DNA of 14,293 nt from UBA4874 sp002399435 (GCA_036823195.1 DAISGI010000053.1:1-14293), one strand, 5' to 3'. Shown: positions 1-7,797, counted from the first letter of the stretch. A program made the numbers and translations. The notes: a model not told the origin generated them from the letters alone.

Positions 1-465
1 GTTTATGGCCGGACCAAACGCCTGGGAGAACTCATGACCATGCAGCACAATCCCCGGCATTACATTATCCGGACCGCATGGCTGTATGGAGAAGGACATA
101 ATTTTGTACGGACCATGCTTCGTCTGGCTTCCGGGAAGGATCCCGTACGGGTGGTGGACGATCAGACAGGGAGCCCGACCAGTGCGGATGAGCTGGCAAA
201 GGCAATTCTTGCGCTGATCCGGACCGGACAATATGGACTGTACCACGGCACCTGTGAGGGAGCCTGCACCTGGTATGATTTCACAAAGGAAATCTACCGG
301 CTGAAAGGGATCCGGAAAGAGGTCCTTCCCATATCCACGGAGGATTACCCCACGCCGGCCAGACGGCCCGCGTATTCCGTGCTGGAGAATTATCTGCTGG
401 ATCAGACAACGAAAATCCGTTTTGCCTCCTGGCAGGATGCCATACGAAATTACTTATGCGATTAG
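1..465 (+). CDS. rfbD: dTDP-4-dehydrorhamnose reductase, C-terminal part (5' end outside window)
   Basis: This is the last enzyme of dTDP-L-rhamnose synthesis: it reduces dTDP-4-keto-L-rhamnose to dTDP-L-rhamnose with NAD(P)H in the cytosol. The reading frame is open from base 1, and the first visible residues contain the SDR catalytic pair as YGRTK (fragment residues 2-6), followed by LGE. Other RmlD features are RTAWLYG, VVDDQTGSPTSADELA (substrate-binding region) and the C-terminal YPTPARRPAYSVLEN. The fragment is 154 residues; the family is usually about 280-300, so roughly the N-terminal 130 residues, including the GxxGxxG dinucleotide site, lie upstream. The ATG codons at 34 and 40 are internal, not the true start. 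It leads directly into rfbA, rfbC and rfbB, which confirms the pathway. The stop is TAG at 463-465. Confidence 0.95.
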   Translation, partial: VYGRTKRLGELMTMQHNPRHYIIRTAWLYGEGHNFVRTMLRLASGKDPVRVVDDQTGSPTSADELAKAILALIRTGQYGLYHGTCEGACTWYDFTKEIYRLKGIRKEVLPISTEDYPTPARRPAYSVLENYLLDQTTKIRFASWQDAIRNYLCD

Positions 466-565
466 GCGGTCCGTACCGGGCCGCGGAATGAAACAATCCA
501 TACAGATCTGCCGGAACATTGACAGGATAACGGAAAGACGGCAGGATGGAAAGGGGCTTTTGCAA

Positions 566-1324
566 ATGAAAGGTATTATATTGGCGGGAGGGACCGGCTC
601 CAGGCTGTATCCCCTTACGAAAGTAACCAATAAGCATCTGCTTCCGGTCGGAAAATATCCCATGATTTTTTATCCCATATCCCGTATGAAAGAGGCCGGG
701 ATCGGGGAAATCCTGGTGGTGACCGGTCGGGAGCATATGGGAGACGTGGTCGCATTGCTGGGCAGCGGTTATGATTATGACCTGCGGTTTACCTTCAAGG
801 TGCAGGATCAGGCGGGAGGAATCGCGCAGGCACTGGGCCTGGCGGAGAATTTTGCCGGTGGGGACCGCTGTGTGGTGATACTGGGCGACAATATTTTTTC
901 CGGAAGCATTGCCTCTTATGTCCGTCATTTTCAGCAGCAGGAGAAAGGCGCAAAGGTTCTGATCCGGCAGGTTTCGGATCCGGATCGTTTCGGCGTTGCG
1001 GAAATTGACGGGGAGCACATTGTCAATATTGAAGAAAAGCCGAAGCATCCGAAAACCAATTTCGCCGTAACCGGTATCTATATGTATGACAGTCAGGTGT
1101 TTGATATCATCCGGACCCTGAAGCCATCTGCCCGTGGCGAACTGGAGATTACGGATGTCAACAATTACTATATCCGGGCCGGTCAGATGACCTATGACAT
1201 GCTTCCCGGATGGTGGTCGGATGCCGGTACTTTCCCGTCCCTGAAACGGGCAAATGAAATGGCGGAAGGAATGGATCTTTCCCTGATGGATGAAAAAGCT
1301 CATGCGCAGCAGGGACGAGGATGA
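566..1324 (+). CDS. rfbA: Glucose-1-phosphate thymidylyltransferase, short form
   Basis: This enzyme makes dTDP-glucose from glucose-1-phosphate and dTTP, the first step toward dTDP-L-rhamnose. The nucleotide-binding signature is at residues 5-17 (ILAGGTGSRLYPL region), with KHLLPVGKYPMIFYP at 23-37, LGDNIF at 106-111 (metal-binding Asp), EEKP at 156-159, GELEITDVN at 191-199 and WWSDAGTF at 216-223. The protein is 252 residues; classical RmlA has about 290, so the C-terminal dimer/regulatory segment is missing. KHLLPVGKYP in place of the usual KQLLPIYDKP also fits the short variant. I chose ATG 566 because the protein then begins MKGIILAGG and AAGGGG (551-556) lies 9 nt upstream. The in-frame ATGs at 422 and 488 would add non-conserved residues, and 422 would overlap rfbD. 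A 100-nt gap separates it from rfbD. Confidence 0.93.
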   Translation: MKGIILAGGTGSRLYPLTKVTNKHLLPVGKYPMIFYPISRMKEAGIGEILVVTGREHMGDVVALLGSGYDYDLRFTFKVQDQAGGIAQALGLAENFAGGDRCVVILGDNIFSGSIASYVRHFQQQEKGAKVLIRQVSDPDRFGVAEIDGEHIVNIEEKPKHPKTNFAVTGIYMYDSQVFDIIRTLKPSARGELEITDVNNYYIRAGQMTYDMLPGWWSDAGTFPSLKRANEMAEGMDLSLMDEKAHAQQGRG

Positions 1325-1356
1325 GAGGATGACTGGAAAGAAAAGAGGGAAAAAGA

Positions 1357-1938
1357 ATGGGTAAATTCCGTTTTGAAAAAGGGCCGCTGGAAGGCCTGTA
1401 TTTTGTGGAACCGGCTTTGTTTCCCGATTCCAGGGGAAGTTTTATGGAAACGTATGAGTCCAGGGAGTTCCGGGATGCAGGGCTGGATATGGAGTTTGTT
1501 CAGGACAATGAATCCTGGTCCCGGAAGGGGACCTTACGGGGACTTCACTTTCAGATCCGGCATCCCCAGGGAAAGCTGGTCCGTGTTGTCCAGGGGGAAG
1601 TGTTTGACGCTGTGGTGGACATCCGACCGGAATCCTCCACCTGTGGGAAATGGTTCGGCCGGATCCTGTCCGGGGACAACCGGATACAGATGTATATCCC
1701 GACCGGCTTTGCCCATGGATTTCTGGTCTTGTCCGGGCATGCCCGCTTCCTTTATAAGTGCACGGATTATTATCATCCGGAGGATCAGGGAGGGTTCCTG
1801 TGGAAGGATCCGGACATCGGCGTAAAATGGCCAACGGAAGGGATCGGGGAATTCTTCCTTTCCGAAAAGGACAAGAAGCTGCCGCACTTCCGGGATTTAC
1901 ATTTCAGCGGAAAACAGAAAGATCCAGGGAATGTTTGA
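1357..1938 (+). CDS. rfbC: dTDP-4-dehydrorhamnose 3,5-epimerase
   Basis: This enzyme epimerises C3 and C5 of dTDP-4-keto-6-deoxyglucose, giving the L-configured intermediate that RfbD reduces. At 193 residues it has the normal RmlC length (about 180-200). Visible family features are FPDSRGSFMETY at 22-33, QDNESWSRKGTLRGLHFQ at 49-66 with the expected catalytic His at 64, QGKLVRVVQGEVFDAVVDIR at 71-90, IPTGFAHGFLVLS at 114-126, and YKCTDYYHPE at 133-142, which carries the catalytic Tyr region. The single-domain cupin layout is intact. The start ATG 1357 follows a purine-rich run (GAGGGAAAAAG) after a 32-nt gap from rfbA. The stop is TGA at 1936-1938, and rfbB follows 41 nt later. Confidence 0.96.
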   Translation: MGKFRFEKGPLEGLYFVEPALFPDSRGSFMETYESREFRDAGLDMEFVQDNESWSRKGTLRGLHFQIRHPQGKLVRVVQGEVFDAVVDIRPESSTCGKWFGRILSGDNRIQMYIPTGFAHGFLVLSGHARFLYKCTDYYHPEDQGGFLWKDPDIGVKWPTEGIGEFFLSEKDKKLPHFRDLHFSGKQKDPGNV

Positions 1939-1979
1939 GGAAATGGAAATTCGGCAACAAAGTACAGAGGAGAGATGAG

Positions 1980-2981
1980 ATGGAAATTCAAAAACTGCTG
2001 GTAACAGGCGGAGCGGGTTTCATCGGCAGTAATTTTATCCGATATCTGTTTGAGACGTATCCGGAGATCACGGTCCTGAATCTGGATGCGCTGACCTATG
2101 CCGGAAATCCGGACAATCTGGAGGGGCTGCCCGATGGATGCCGCTACACCTTCTGTCATGGAGACATTACGGATGAGGAAACGGTGAACGGCATCGTGAA
2201 AGAGGGAGTCGACGCCATTGTCAATTTTGCAGCGGAATCCCATGTGGACCGGTGTATCACCGACCCGGGGATCTTTGTCCGGACCAATGTCATGGGGACC
2301 CGGGTCCTGCTGGATGCCGCAAGGGAATATCAGGTAAAGAAATATCTGCAGGTTTCCACGGATGAAGTGTACGGCACCCTGGGGCAGAAAGGATATTTTA
2401 CGGAAGAGAGCCGCCTTGCCCCAAACAGCCCCTATTCCGCCAGCAAGGCCGGGGCGGATCTGCTGGTCCGCGCCTATCATAGGACCTTTGGCCTGAACGT
2501 CAACGTCACCCGATGTTCCAATAACTACGGGCCACGGCAGTTCCCGGAAAAACTGATTCCCCTGATGATCTCCCATGCCATGGAGGATCAGCCCCTGCCG
2601 GTCTACGGAGACGGACAGAATATCCGCGACTGGCTTTATGTGGAGGATCACTGCCGTGCCATAGACAGGGTGCTGCGCTGCGGAGAAAGCGGACGGGTGT
2701 ATAATGTAGGCGGCAACAATGAAAGAACCAATATGGAGATTGTTGATTTGATTCTTGAAAAGCTGGGAAAGCCGCGCAGCCTGATTTCCTTTGTCCGGGA
2801 CCGGCCCGGGCATGACAGGAGATATGCCATCGATTCCGGCAGGATTCAGAAGGAGCTGGGATGGAAGCCCATGTATGACTTTGCCTCCAGCATGGAGAAA
2901 ACCATAGACTGGTACTGCAGCCATACGAAATGGCTGGATCGGATCCGCACCGGGGAATACCGCAGAAAGCAGGATATATAG
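1980..2981 (+). CDS. rfbB: dTDP-glucose 4,6-dehydratase
   Basis: This NAD+-dependent extended SDR enzyme converts dTDP-glucose to dTDP-4-keto-6-deoxyglucose, the second step of dTDP-L-rhamnose synthesis. It has 333 residues, the usual size. The dinucleotide motif GGAGFIGS is at 10-17, the catalytic STDEVYG at 126-132 (Thr, Asp, Glu of the dehydratase triad), the Tyr/Lys pair as YSASK at 152-156, and the substrate-site signature RCSNNYGPRQFPEKLIP at 178-194. The frame is open far upstream inside rfbC, but ATG 1980 is the real start: it gives MEIQKLLVTGGAGF and has AGAGGAGAG just upstream. The TAG stop (2979-2981) abuts the next start codon directly, so translation of the two is probably coupled. 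Confidence 0.96.
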   Translation: MEIQKLLVTGGAGFIGSNFIRYLFETYPEITVLNLDALTYAGNPDNLEGLPDGCRYTFCHGDITDEETVNGIVKEGVDAIVNFAAESHVDRCITDPGIFVRTNVMGTRVLLDAAREYQVKKYLQVSTDEVYGTLGQKGYFTEESRLAPNSPYSASKAGADLLVRAYHRTFGLNVNVTRCSNNYGPRQFPEKLIPLMISHAMEDQPLPVYGDGQNIRDWLYVEDHCRAIDRVLRCGESGRVYNVGGNNERTNMEIVDLILEKLGKPRSLISFVRDRPGHDRRYAIDSGRIQKELGWKPMYDFASSMEKTIDWYCSHTKWLDRIRTGEYRRKQDI

Positions 2982-4037
2982 ATGGCCGCGGAAGGGCATC
3001 GTCTGCAGGATCTGGTAAGGGGAAAGCGGGTGCTCTGCCTGGCCACGAAGAATTTGGATTATATCCGGATCCAGCAGGAGATCCATCTGATCCGGGAATA
3101 TGGCGGCAAACTGACGATACTGGGATCCACTGCCAAAGGCTATCCGGCAAGGCTGAAAACCGTTCTGCCCGGCTTGCTCCGTATGAAAAAGGAGGACTTT
3201 GATGTCATTTTCATCGGATTCCTGCCGCAGATTCTGATCCCGTTTTTTTCCTTTTTGTTTCGCGGGAAGATTGTTGTCATGGACTTTTTCATTTCCCTCT
3301 ACGATACCCTGGTGTTTGACCGGCAGCGTTTCCGGCAGGGGGGACTGCCTGCGCGGTTCCTGCGATGGGTGGACCGGAAAGCCCTGCGGCGTGCGGATCA
3401 TATTATAGCGGACACACGGACCGATGCGGAATATTTTGTGAAGGAGCTGGGTGCAGCCCCGGAGAAGATGGAAGTCCTGTACCTTGCGGCAGATACTTCC
3501 ATATACTATCCAAGGAAATTACCCAAACCGGCCCGGTATCGGGATCGGTTTCTCGTGCTATATTTTGGAAGCATTCTTCCCTTGCAGGGCGTGGAGACTA
3601 TTGTGGAGGCGGCAAACCTGCTGAAGGACCGGCCGGAGATTGCCTTTCTCCTGATTGGACCGGTCCGTGCGGAGCAGAAAGCGCAGGCTTCCTCCTCCAA
3701 TATTGAGTTTGTGGAGTGGCTGGAGCAGGAAAAGCTGGCAGAGGCCATTGCCACGGCGGATCTCTGCCTGGCGGGCCACTTCAACAGCCGGATCGACAAG
3801 GCGAGGCGGACCATTGCCGGCAAGACCTATATTTACCGTGCCATGGAAAAGCCGGTGGTGCTGGGAGAAAACCCGGCGAACCGGGAACGGTATCAGGAAG
3901 ACGGCCGAACGGTTTTCTATACAAAGATGGGAGATTCTTCTGCGCTGAGGGATACGATTCTTCGGGCTTGGCAGGCTCTTTCCGGGGAAAGGGTCCGTTA
4001 CGGGAACAGAGGAGCGGAGGAAGACAATGATGAATAG
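2982..4037 (+). CDS. GT4-like (GT-B fold) glycosyltransferase
   Basis: A probable cytosolic or membrane-associated glycosyltransferase of 351 residues. The C-terminal half carries GT-B nucleotide-sugar-binding features: FGSILPLQGVETIVEA at 195-210, followed by AFLLIGP at 221-227, an IATADLCLAG strand-helix at 256-265, and the KTYIYRAMEKPVVLGENPANRE segment at 281-302 where GT4 enzymes bind the donor. The N-terminal half is an acceptor-type domain with a hydrophobic run at 76-105 (FIGFLPQILIPFF and following) that may sit on the membrane. A textbook E-x7-E pair is not evident. It starts at the base after the rfbB stop and its last 11 nt overlap the next gene, so it is firmly inside the operon. 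Donor and acceptor cannot be read from the sequence; rhamnose is plausible only from context. Confidence 0.85.
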   Translation: MAAEGHRLQDLVRGKRVLCLATKNLDYIRIQQEIHLIREYGGKLTILGSTAKGYPARLKTVLPGLLRMKKEDFDVIFIGFLPQILIPFFSFLFRGKIVVMDFFISLYDTLVFDRQRFRQGGLPARFLRWVDRKALRRADHIIADTRTDAEYFVKELGAAPEKMEVLYLAADTSIYYPRKLPKPARYRDRFLVLYFGSILPLQGVETIVEAANLLKDRPEIAFLLIGPVRAEQKAQASSSNIEFVEWLEQEKLAEAIATADLCLAGHFNSRIDKARRTIAGKTYIYRAMEKPVVLGENPANRERYQEDGRTVFYTKMGDSSALRDTILRAWQALSGERVRYGNRGAEEDNDE

Positions 4038-5007
4038 GAACGAAGAGAACAGGAAGAGTGGGACAGATAAGAAGAACGGGAAGAATTGGAGCAAATGGAT
4101 TGGTATTGCCCTTATGATTCTTTCCTTCGGATTTATCATCCGGGAAATTCTTCAGATGGATCTCTCTTCGCTTCGCATCGAACATCCTCTGCAGGCTGTT
4201 GTCCTGAGTCTGCTGTTTACCATGGTAACCGCCGGCTCCGTGATCCTTTCCGCCTATGCCTGGCGGAATATCCTGTCCGCAATCCATGGACAGGCCATTG
4301 GATTCGGAGAAGTTTTCAAGGTCTATGTCAAGGCAAACGTTGCAAAGTATCTGCCGGGCAATGTCATGCACTATGCCGGTCGGAATATGCTTGGAGGCCG
4401 GCTGGGATGGGGCCAGGGGGATATCCTCCTGAGCAGTGTGCTGGAGATAATGATGATCCTGCTCAGTGCCGCTGTTTTTCTGATTCTGTTTGCTCACCGG
4501 CAGTTTATGGGTGTGGTGAAGGATGCCATCCGGAATGGGGCGTCCAGGCCGATCATTCCGATTGCAATTTTGGCGGTGCTTCTTGTTGCGGCAGCAGGGA
4601 TACTTTATCTCTTCCGGAAGCGGAAGGATTTGCAGGATAAGATGAAGCTGCTGGTTACACCCGGATTCCTGAAAGTGCTGGCCCTGAATTTCTTTCTCTA
4701 TACCGGTACGTTTCTGATTCAGGGCATTGTGATGGCGTTCATCCTGACCGGCATTTTTCATGTCAGCCTGGGACCGGAGAATATTGTTGCTGTCATCAGT
4801 TCGTCGGTTTTATCCTGGTTTGCAGGATTTATTACACCCGGAGCGCCGGGCGGCATTGGGGTGAAGGAAGCGGTTCTGCTGTGGACGCTTTCCCCTGTTT
4901 ACGGAAAGGAAGTTACCCTAGCAGCAGCGCTGGTGCATCGGTTTGTATCGGTTTTGGCGGATGTGGCTGCTTTTGGAATCGGAATGATCATGGAAAAACG
5001 CAGGTAG
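4027..5007 (+). CDS. LPG_synthase_TM / UPF0104 flippase-like membrane protein
   Basis: An integral membrane protein of 326 residues. Hydrophobic segments lie at about 24-40, 56-76, 136-156, 176-196, 216-242, 252-270 and 295-320; the first ~20 residues are polar and charged. The family mark is the late motif WFAGFITPGAPGGIGVKEA at 264-282, with its Pro-Gly-Gly-x-Gly-x-x-Glu core, and KYLPGNVMHYAGRN at 107-120 is the second conserved region. The family (PF03706) includes the membrane part of MprF, which flips lysyl-phosphatidylglycerol, and many members beside glycosyltransferases. The domain that aminoacylates lipid in MprF is absent, so lysyl-PG synthesis is not the role. Moving or handling a polyprenyl-linked sugar for the GT2 neighbour is my inference. 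The start is ATG 4027 or ATG 4030 (tandem codons), overlapping the GT4 gene by 11 nt. Confidence 0.85.
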   Translation: MMNRNEENRKSGTDKKNGKNWSKWIGIALMILSFGFIIREILQMDLSSLRIEHPLQAVVLSLLFTMVTAGSVILSAYAWRNILSAIHGQAIGFGEVFKVYVKANVAKYLPGNVMHYAGRNMLGGRLGWGQGDILLSSVLEIMMILLSAAVFLILFAHRQFMGVVKDAIRNGASRPIIPIAILAVLLVAAAGILYLFRKRKDLQDKMKLLVTPGFLKVLALNFFLYTGTFLIQGIVMAFILTGIFHVSLGPENIVAVISSSVLSWFAGFITPGAPGGIGVKEAVLLWTLSPVYGKEVTLAAALVHRFVSVLADVAAFGIGMIMEKRR

Positions 5008-5060
5008 GATACTATCCTCTCTGTCATACCTGTTGAAATATCTGGAAAGGAAGAAGAGTT

Positions 5061-6116
5061 ATGAAGCTGATTATTCAAATTCCTTGCTATAATGAGGAAA
5101 AAACATTGCCCATTACATTTGGGGACCTTCCGAAGGAAATCCCGGGAGTGGATCAGTTGGAATATCTGATCATCAATGACGGAAGCACGGATCGGACCGT
5201 GGAGGTGGCAAGGGAACTGGGAATTCATCATATTGTAAGTTTTCCCAACAACCGCGGCCTTGCCAAAGGCTTCATGGCCGGCATTGATGCCTGTCTCCGG
5301 CTGGGAGCGGATATCATTGTCAATACGGATGGGGATAACCAGTACAAGGGGCAGGATATCGTGGATCTGGTACAGCCCATTCTGGAAGGCAGGGCGGAAG
5401 TCGTGGTGGGAGACCGTCAGACGGATACCATAGAGCATTTTTCTCCCATGAAAAAGCGCTTGCAGAAGCTGGGAAGCTGGGTGGTCCGGAAAGCCTCCGA
5501 CAGCAATGTCATTGATGCTGCCAGCGGATTCCGGGCATACAGCCGTTCTGCCGCCATGAATCTCAATGTCGTATCGGAATATTCCTATACCCTGGAGACC
5601 CTGATTGAAGCGGGCCGTACCAAAACGGCCATTGACAATGTCCCCATCGGCACCAATGAAAAGCTGAGGGAATCCCGGCTATTCAAAAACATGGGAAGCT
5701 ATATGAAACGATCCGGCAGTACCATTATCCGGACCTATTCCATGTACCGGCCCCTGAAGATCTTTCTGACCCTGAGCGCCATTTGCCTGTTGCTGGGCCT
5801 GGTACTGGGGATACGGTATCTGTACTTTCTCGGCATCGGCGAAGGCAGTGGCCACGTTCAGTCCCTGATCCTGGTTGCCATCTTGATCCTGACCGGAATC
5901 CAGATGGGGGTATTCGGACTGTTGGCCGATGCCATTGCTGCAAACCGCAAGATCAACAACGAACTGCTTTTCCGCCTGAAACGGATTGAGTATGACCACC
6001 TGATCCCCTTTGAGCAACAGGAAGAGCAGCGGAAAAAGATCGCCTGGGTGGATGAAAAGGCGGATGAAAAATATGCCGGGGCGCAAAATAGCACGGACAG
6101 GGAAAGTCAGCAGTAA
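5061..6116 (+). CDS. GT2 glycosyltransferase with two C-terminal membrane helices
   Basis: A GT-A fold family 2 transferase of 351 residues, similar in layout to polyprenyl-phosphate mannose/glucose synthases (DPM1/GtrB-like). The N-terminal catalytic domain shows IIQIPCYNEEKTLP at 4-17, IINDGSTDRT at 37-46, NNRGLAKGFMAGID at 63-76, the metal-binding DGD of VNTDGDNQY at 90-92, VVGDRQTD at 115-122 and DAASGFRAYSR at 152-162. Two hydrophobic helices follow at about 232-257 and 266-290, then a charged cytosolic tail of about 50 residues rich in Glu, Lys and Gln. The domain order suggests it loads a sugar onto a lipid phosphate at the inner leaflet. Pairing with an upstream LPG_synthase_TM gene is a common arrangement. 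It is preceded by a 53-nt gap and a GGAAAGGAAG ribosome site. Confidence 0.9.
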   Translation: MKLIIQIPCYNEEKTLPITFGDLPKEIPGVDQLEYLIINDGSTDRTVEVARELGIHHIVSFPNNRGLAKGFMAGIDACLRLGADIIVNTDGDNQYKGQDIVDLVQPILEGRAEVVVGDRQTDTIEHFSPMKKRLQKLGSWVVRKASDSNVIDAASGFRAYSRSAAMNLNVVSEYSYTLETLIEAGRTKTAIDNVPIGTNEKLRESRLFKNMGSYMKRSGSTIIRTYSMYRPLKIFLTLSAICLLLGLVLGIRYLYFLGIGEGSGHVQSLILVAILILTGIQMGVFGLLADAIAANRKINNELLFRLKRIEYDHLIPFEQQEEQRKKIAWVDEKADEKYAGAQNSTDRESQQ

Positions 6117-6151
6117 CAGTTTTGAAGTATTGCGGAGGGGATGGAACCAGA

Positions 6152-6640
6152 ATGCGGAAGATATGGAATCGGATCGCCTTATATTTGATTATTCCGCTGG
6201 CAATCATAGGCCTGCTTTATTGGGGTGCGCAGATCGCATCGGAAAAATACAATTCCGGGGAGTTGAAACCGGGCCAGTATCTGGCGGAATACACCAGTAC
6301 GGCGCGAAATATTACAGCAGTGTCCGGAGAAGGAATCACCGTTCCTGTTACCGTCCGGAATACCGGTTCCCTGTCCTGGTCCTCAGAAGGCGAAGGAGCG
6401 GTGTTCCTGTCCTATCACCTTACGCAGTCCGGGGAACCCATTGCCGGGGAAGGAGAACGGACAGCCCTGCCCAAAATCCTTCCATCAGGGGGAGAGGCTA
6501 CGTTGGATTTAAAGGTATTGGCTCCGGAGCAGACAGGCAAATACACTTTGGAAGTGGATATGGTCTGCGAGGGGGTCACCTGGTTCGCCGATCAGGGAGC
6601 AGAGCCCCTGAAACTTCCGATGGAAGTTTCAGGTGAATGA
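6152..6640 (+). CDS. Small membrane-anchored protein with one Ig-like (NBR1-like) domain
   Basis: A protein of 162 residues with no recognised enzyme motif. A single hydrophobic helix at about 8-27, preceded by MRKIWNR, should act as an uncleaved signal anchor and place the rest outside the cell. Residues 43-159 look like a beta-sandwich: GITVPVTVRNTGSLSW at 61-76, FLSYHL at 85-90, GERTALPKILPSGGEATLDL at 101-120, APEQTGKYTLEVDMV at 124-138 and EGVTWFADQG at 140-149. This order (strengthened 'normal' strand with NTGS.W, then LSYH, R..LP..l.PG, P...G.Y.L..D.v.EGV.WF) recalls Ig-like domains attached to glycosyltransferases and other glycan enzymes; here it stands alone. ATG 6152 follows GGAGGGG (6134-6140). 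A TTG at 6122 in the same frame would add ten residues and is less likely. It lies between the GT2 and DUF3048 genes. Confidence 0.8.
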   Translation: MRKIWNRIALYLIIPLAIIGLLYWGAQIASEKYNSGELKPGQYLAEYTSTARNITAVSGEGITVPVTVRNTGSLSWSSEGEGAVFLSYHLTQSGEPIAGEGERTALPKILPSGGEATLDLKVLAPEQTGKYTLEVDMVCEGVTWFADQGAEPLKLPMEVSGE

Positions 6641-6744
6641 GGAAGGCCGGGTCCGGTCGGAAGGGAACGTATCCTTTCGAAAGCAGGATTCGAAAATAAA
6701 ATGGGATCGTTTCATAAAAATGCAGTTTTGAAAGGGGAGAATCC

Positions 6745-7797
6745 ATGAAAAAGCGGATTTTCATTGTGTTGTGTATAAGTATCCTGGCAGCCCTGCTGCT
6801 GGTATCCTGCTCCGGAGATCCGGGACTGCATCCGGACAGGACTCCGAAGCCTGCTCCGATTGCCGGATCCGATGACCAGGGAAGCAACGGGGGAGAGGAC
6901 GATGTGGACATTGAAGTCCAGCCGGGATCCGGAGATCCGTCTCCCATTACCGGTTTGGATATGAACGCGGATTACAAACCGGTGGCTGTCATGGTGGAGA
7001 ATATTGCTGCGGCACGGCCGCAATCCGGCGTGATTGATGCGGATCTGGTATATGAGGCCAACGCGGAAGGCGGAATTACCCGTCTGCTTGCCGTATTCCA
7101 GTCCAAAATGCCGGAAGTGGCGGGACCGGTTCGCAGTGTCCGTCACTATTATATGTATTTGGCAGAGCAGTGGGATGCCTATCTGGTGCATTACGGCCAG
7201 TCGTTTATCGCAAAGGACATGTTTGACAGGATTGATGTCCAACGGCTGAACGGCTTGTATGATGAAAGGCTCTTTACCCGGGATTCTTCCCGCAAGGCGC
7301 CGCATAACGTATACATAAATGTTGGAGACTGCAGGAAGAAGATTGATTTCCCCCAGAAATGCAAAGGATTTCAGTTTTCCTCCGAAGACGTCTCCCAGGG
7401 GGAACCGTATCAGGAAATTACGATCCCTTATCATGGCAGTGATAATGTGGTAAGCTATCAATATGATGAATCGGAAAAGCGGAATCTGCGGTTTGTCAAC
7501 GGAGAGAAGAATACGGATCGGGAGACCGGAAAACAGTTGTCCGCTAAAAACATCATTGTACAATATGCTAAACATTCCATACTGGAGCCTGGAGCCGGCT
7601 ATCGGGACATCAGGCTGACCGGCACCGGAAAGGCGAAATACTTTATCGGCGGCCATTGTTTTGACGGGACCTGGGAGCGTAAGGGAGAGGACAGTTCCAC
7701 CGTCTATTATGACGAAAGCGGGAAAGAAGTCCGGCTGCAGCCCGGCAACACCTGGATACAGCTTGTTCAGACAGATATGCAGGTAACGGTGAAATAG
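6745..7797 (+). CDS. DUF3048 (YerB-family) lipoprotein
   Basis: A surface lipoprotein of 350 residues. The signal peptide MKKRIFIVLCISILAALL ends in the lipobox LVSC (19-22), so Cys22 should be acylated. A low-complexity linker rich in Gly, Asp, Pro and Ser spans about 23-67. The DUF3048 N-terminal domain follows with PITGLDMNADYKPVAVMVEN at 67-86, ARPQSGVIDADLVYEANAEGGITR at 90-113 and PEVAGPVRSVRHYY at 123-136, its most conserved parts; the C-terminal half (from about residue 225) matches the companion DUF3048_C region. The molecular function of the family is not known. Its place inside a polysaccharide operon, after a membrane-anchored Ig-like protein, suggests an envelope-glycan role. The ribosome site AAAGGGGAG (6731-6739) decides the start. 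A 104-nt gap separates it from the Ig-like gene. Confidence 0.92.
   Translation: MKKRIFIVLCISILAALLLVSCSGDPGLHPDRTPKPAPIAGSDDQGSNGGEDDVDIEVQPGSGDPSPITGLDMNADYKPVAVMVENIAAARPQSGVIDADLVYEANAEGGITRLLAVFQSKMPEVAGPVRSVRHYYMYLAEQWDAYLVHYGQSFIAKDMFDRIDVQRLNGLYDERLFTRDSSRKAPHNVYINVGDCRKKIDFPQKCKGFQFSSEDVSQGEPYQEITIPYHGSDNVVSYQYDESEKRNLRFVNGEKNTDRETGKQLSAKNIIVQYAKHSILEPGAGYRDIRLTGTGKAKYFIGGHCFDGTWERKGEDSSTVYYDESGKEVRLQPGNTWIQLVQTDMQVTVK

Noticed and set aside
519..524. Perfect TTGACA between rfbD and rfbA, as a possible internal promoter
   Set aside because: At 16-18 nt downstream there is only GCAGGAT-type sequence, with no acceptable -10 box.
1785..3401. A 538-codon open frame on the minus strand
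   Set aside because: It is antisense to rfbC, rfbB and the GT4 gene. The sense genes are certain and the antisense protein has no recognisable features.
4027..5007. Possible MprF (lysyl-phosphatidylglycerol synthase)
   Set aside because: Only the membrane part of that family is present; the large C-terminal aminoacyl-transfer domain is missing and the neighbours are glycosyltransferases.
6010..6636. A 208-codon plus-strand frame overlapping the GT2 tail and the Ig-like gene
   Set aside because: Its product is rich in Arg, Gly and Ser with no hydrophobic or domain pattern, whereas the competing frame gives a signal anchor and regular beta strands.
6675..6695. Two TTCGAAA-type palindromes (TTTCGAA at 6675-6681, TTCGAAA at 6689-6695) in the gap before the DUF3048 gene
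   Set aside because: The arms could pair but the stem is AT-rich and short with no T-run after it, and no -35/-10 pair surrounds it. It may be a site for a regulator, but the evidence is too thin to annotate.
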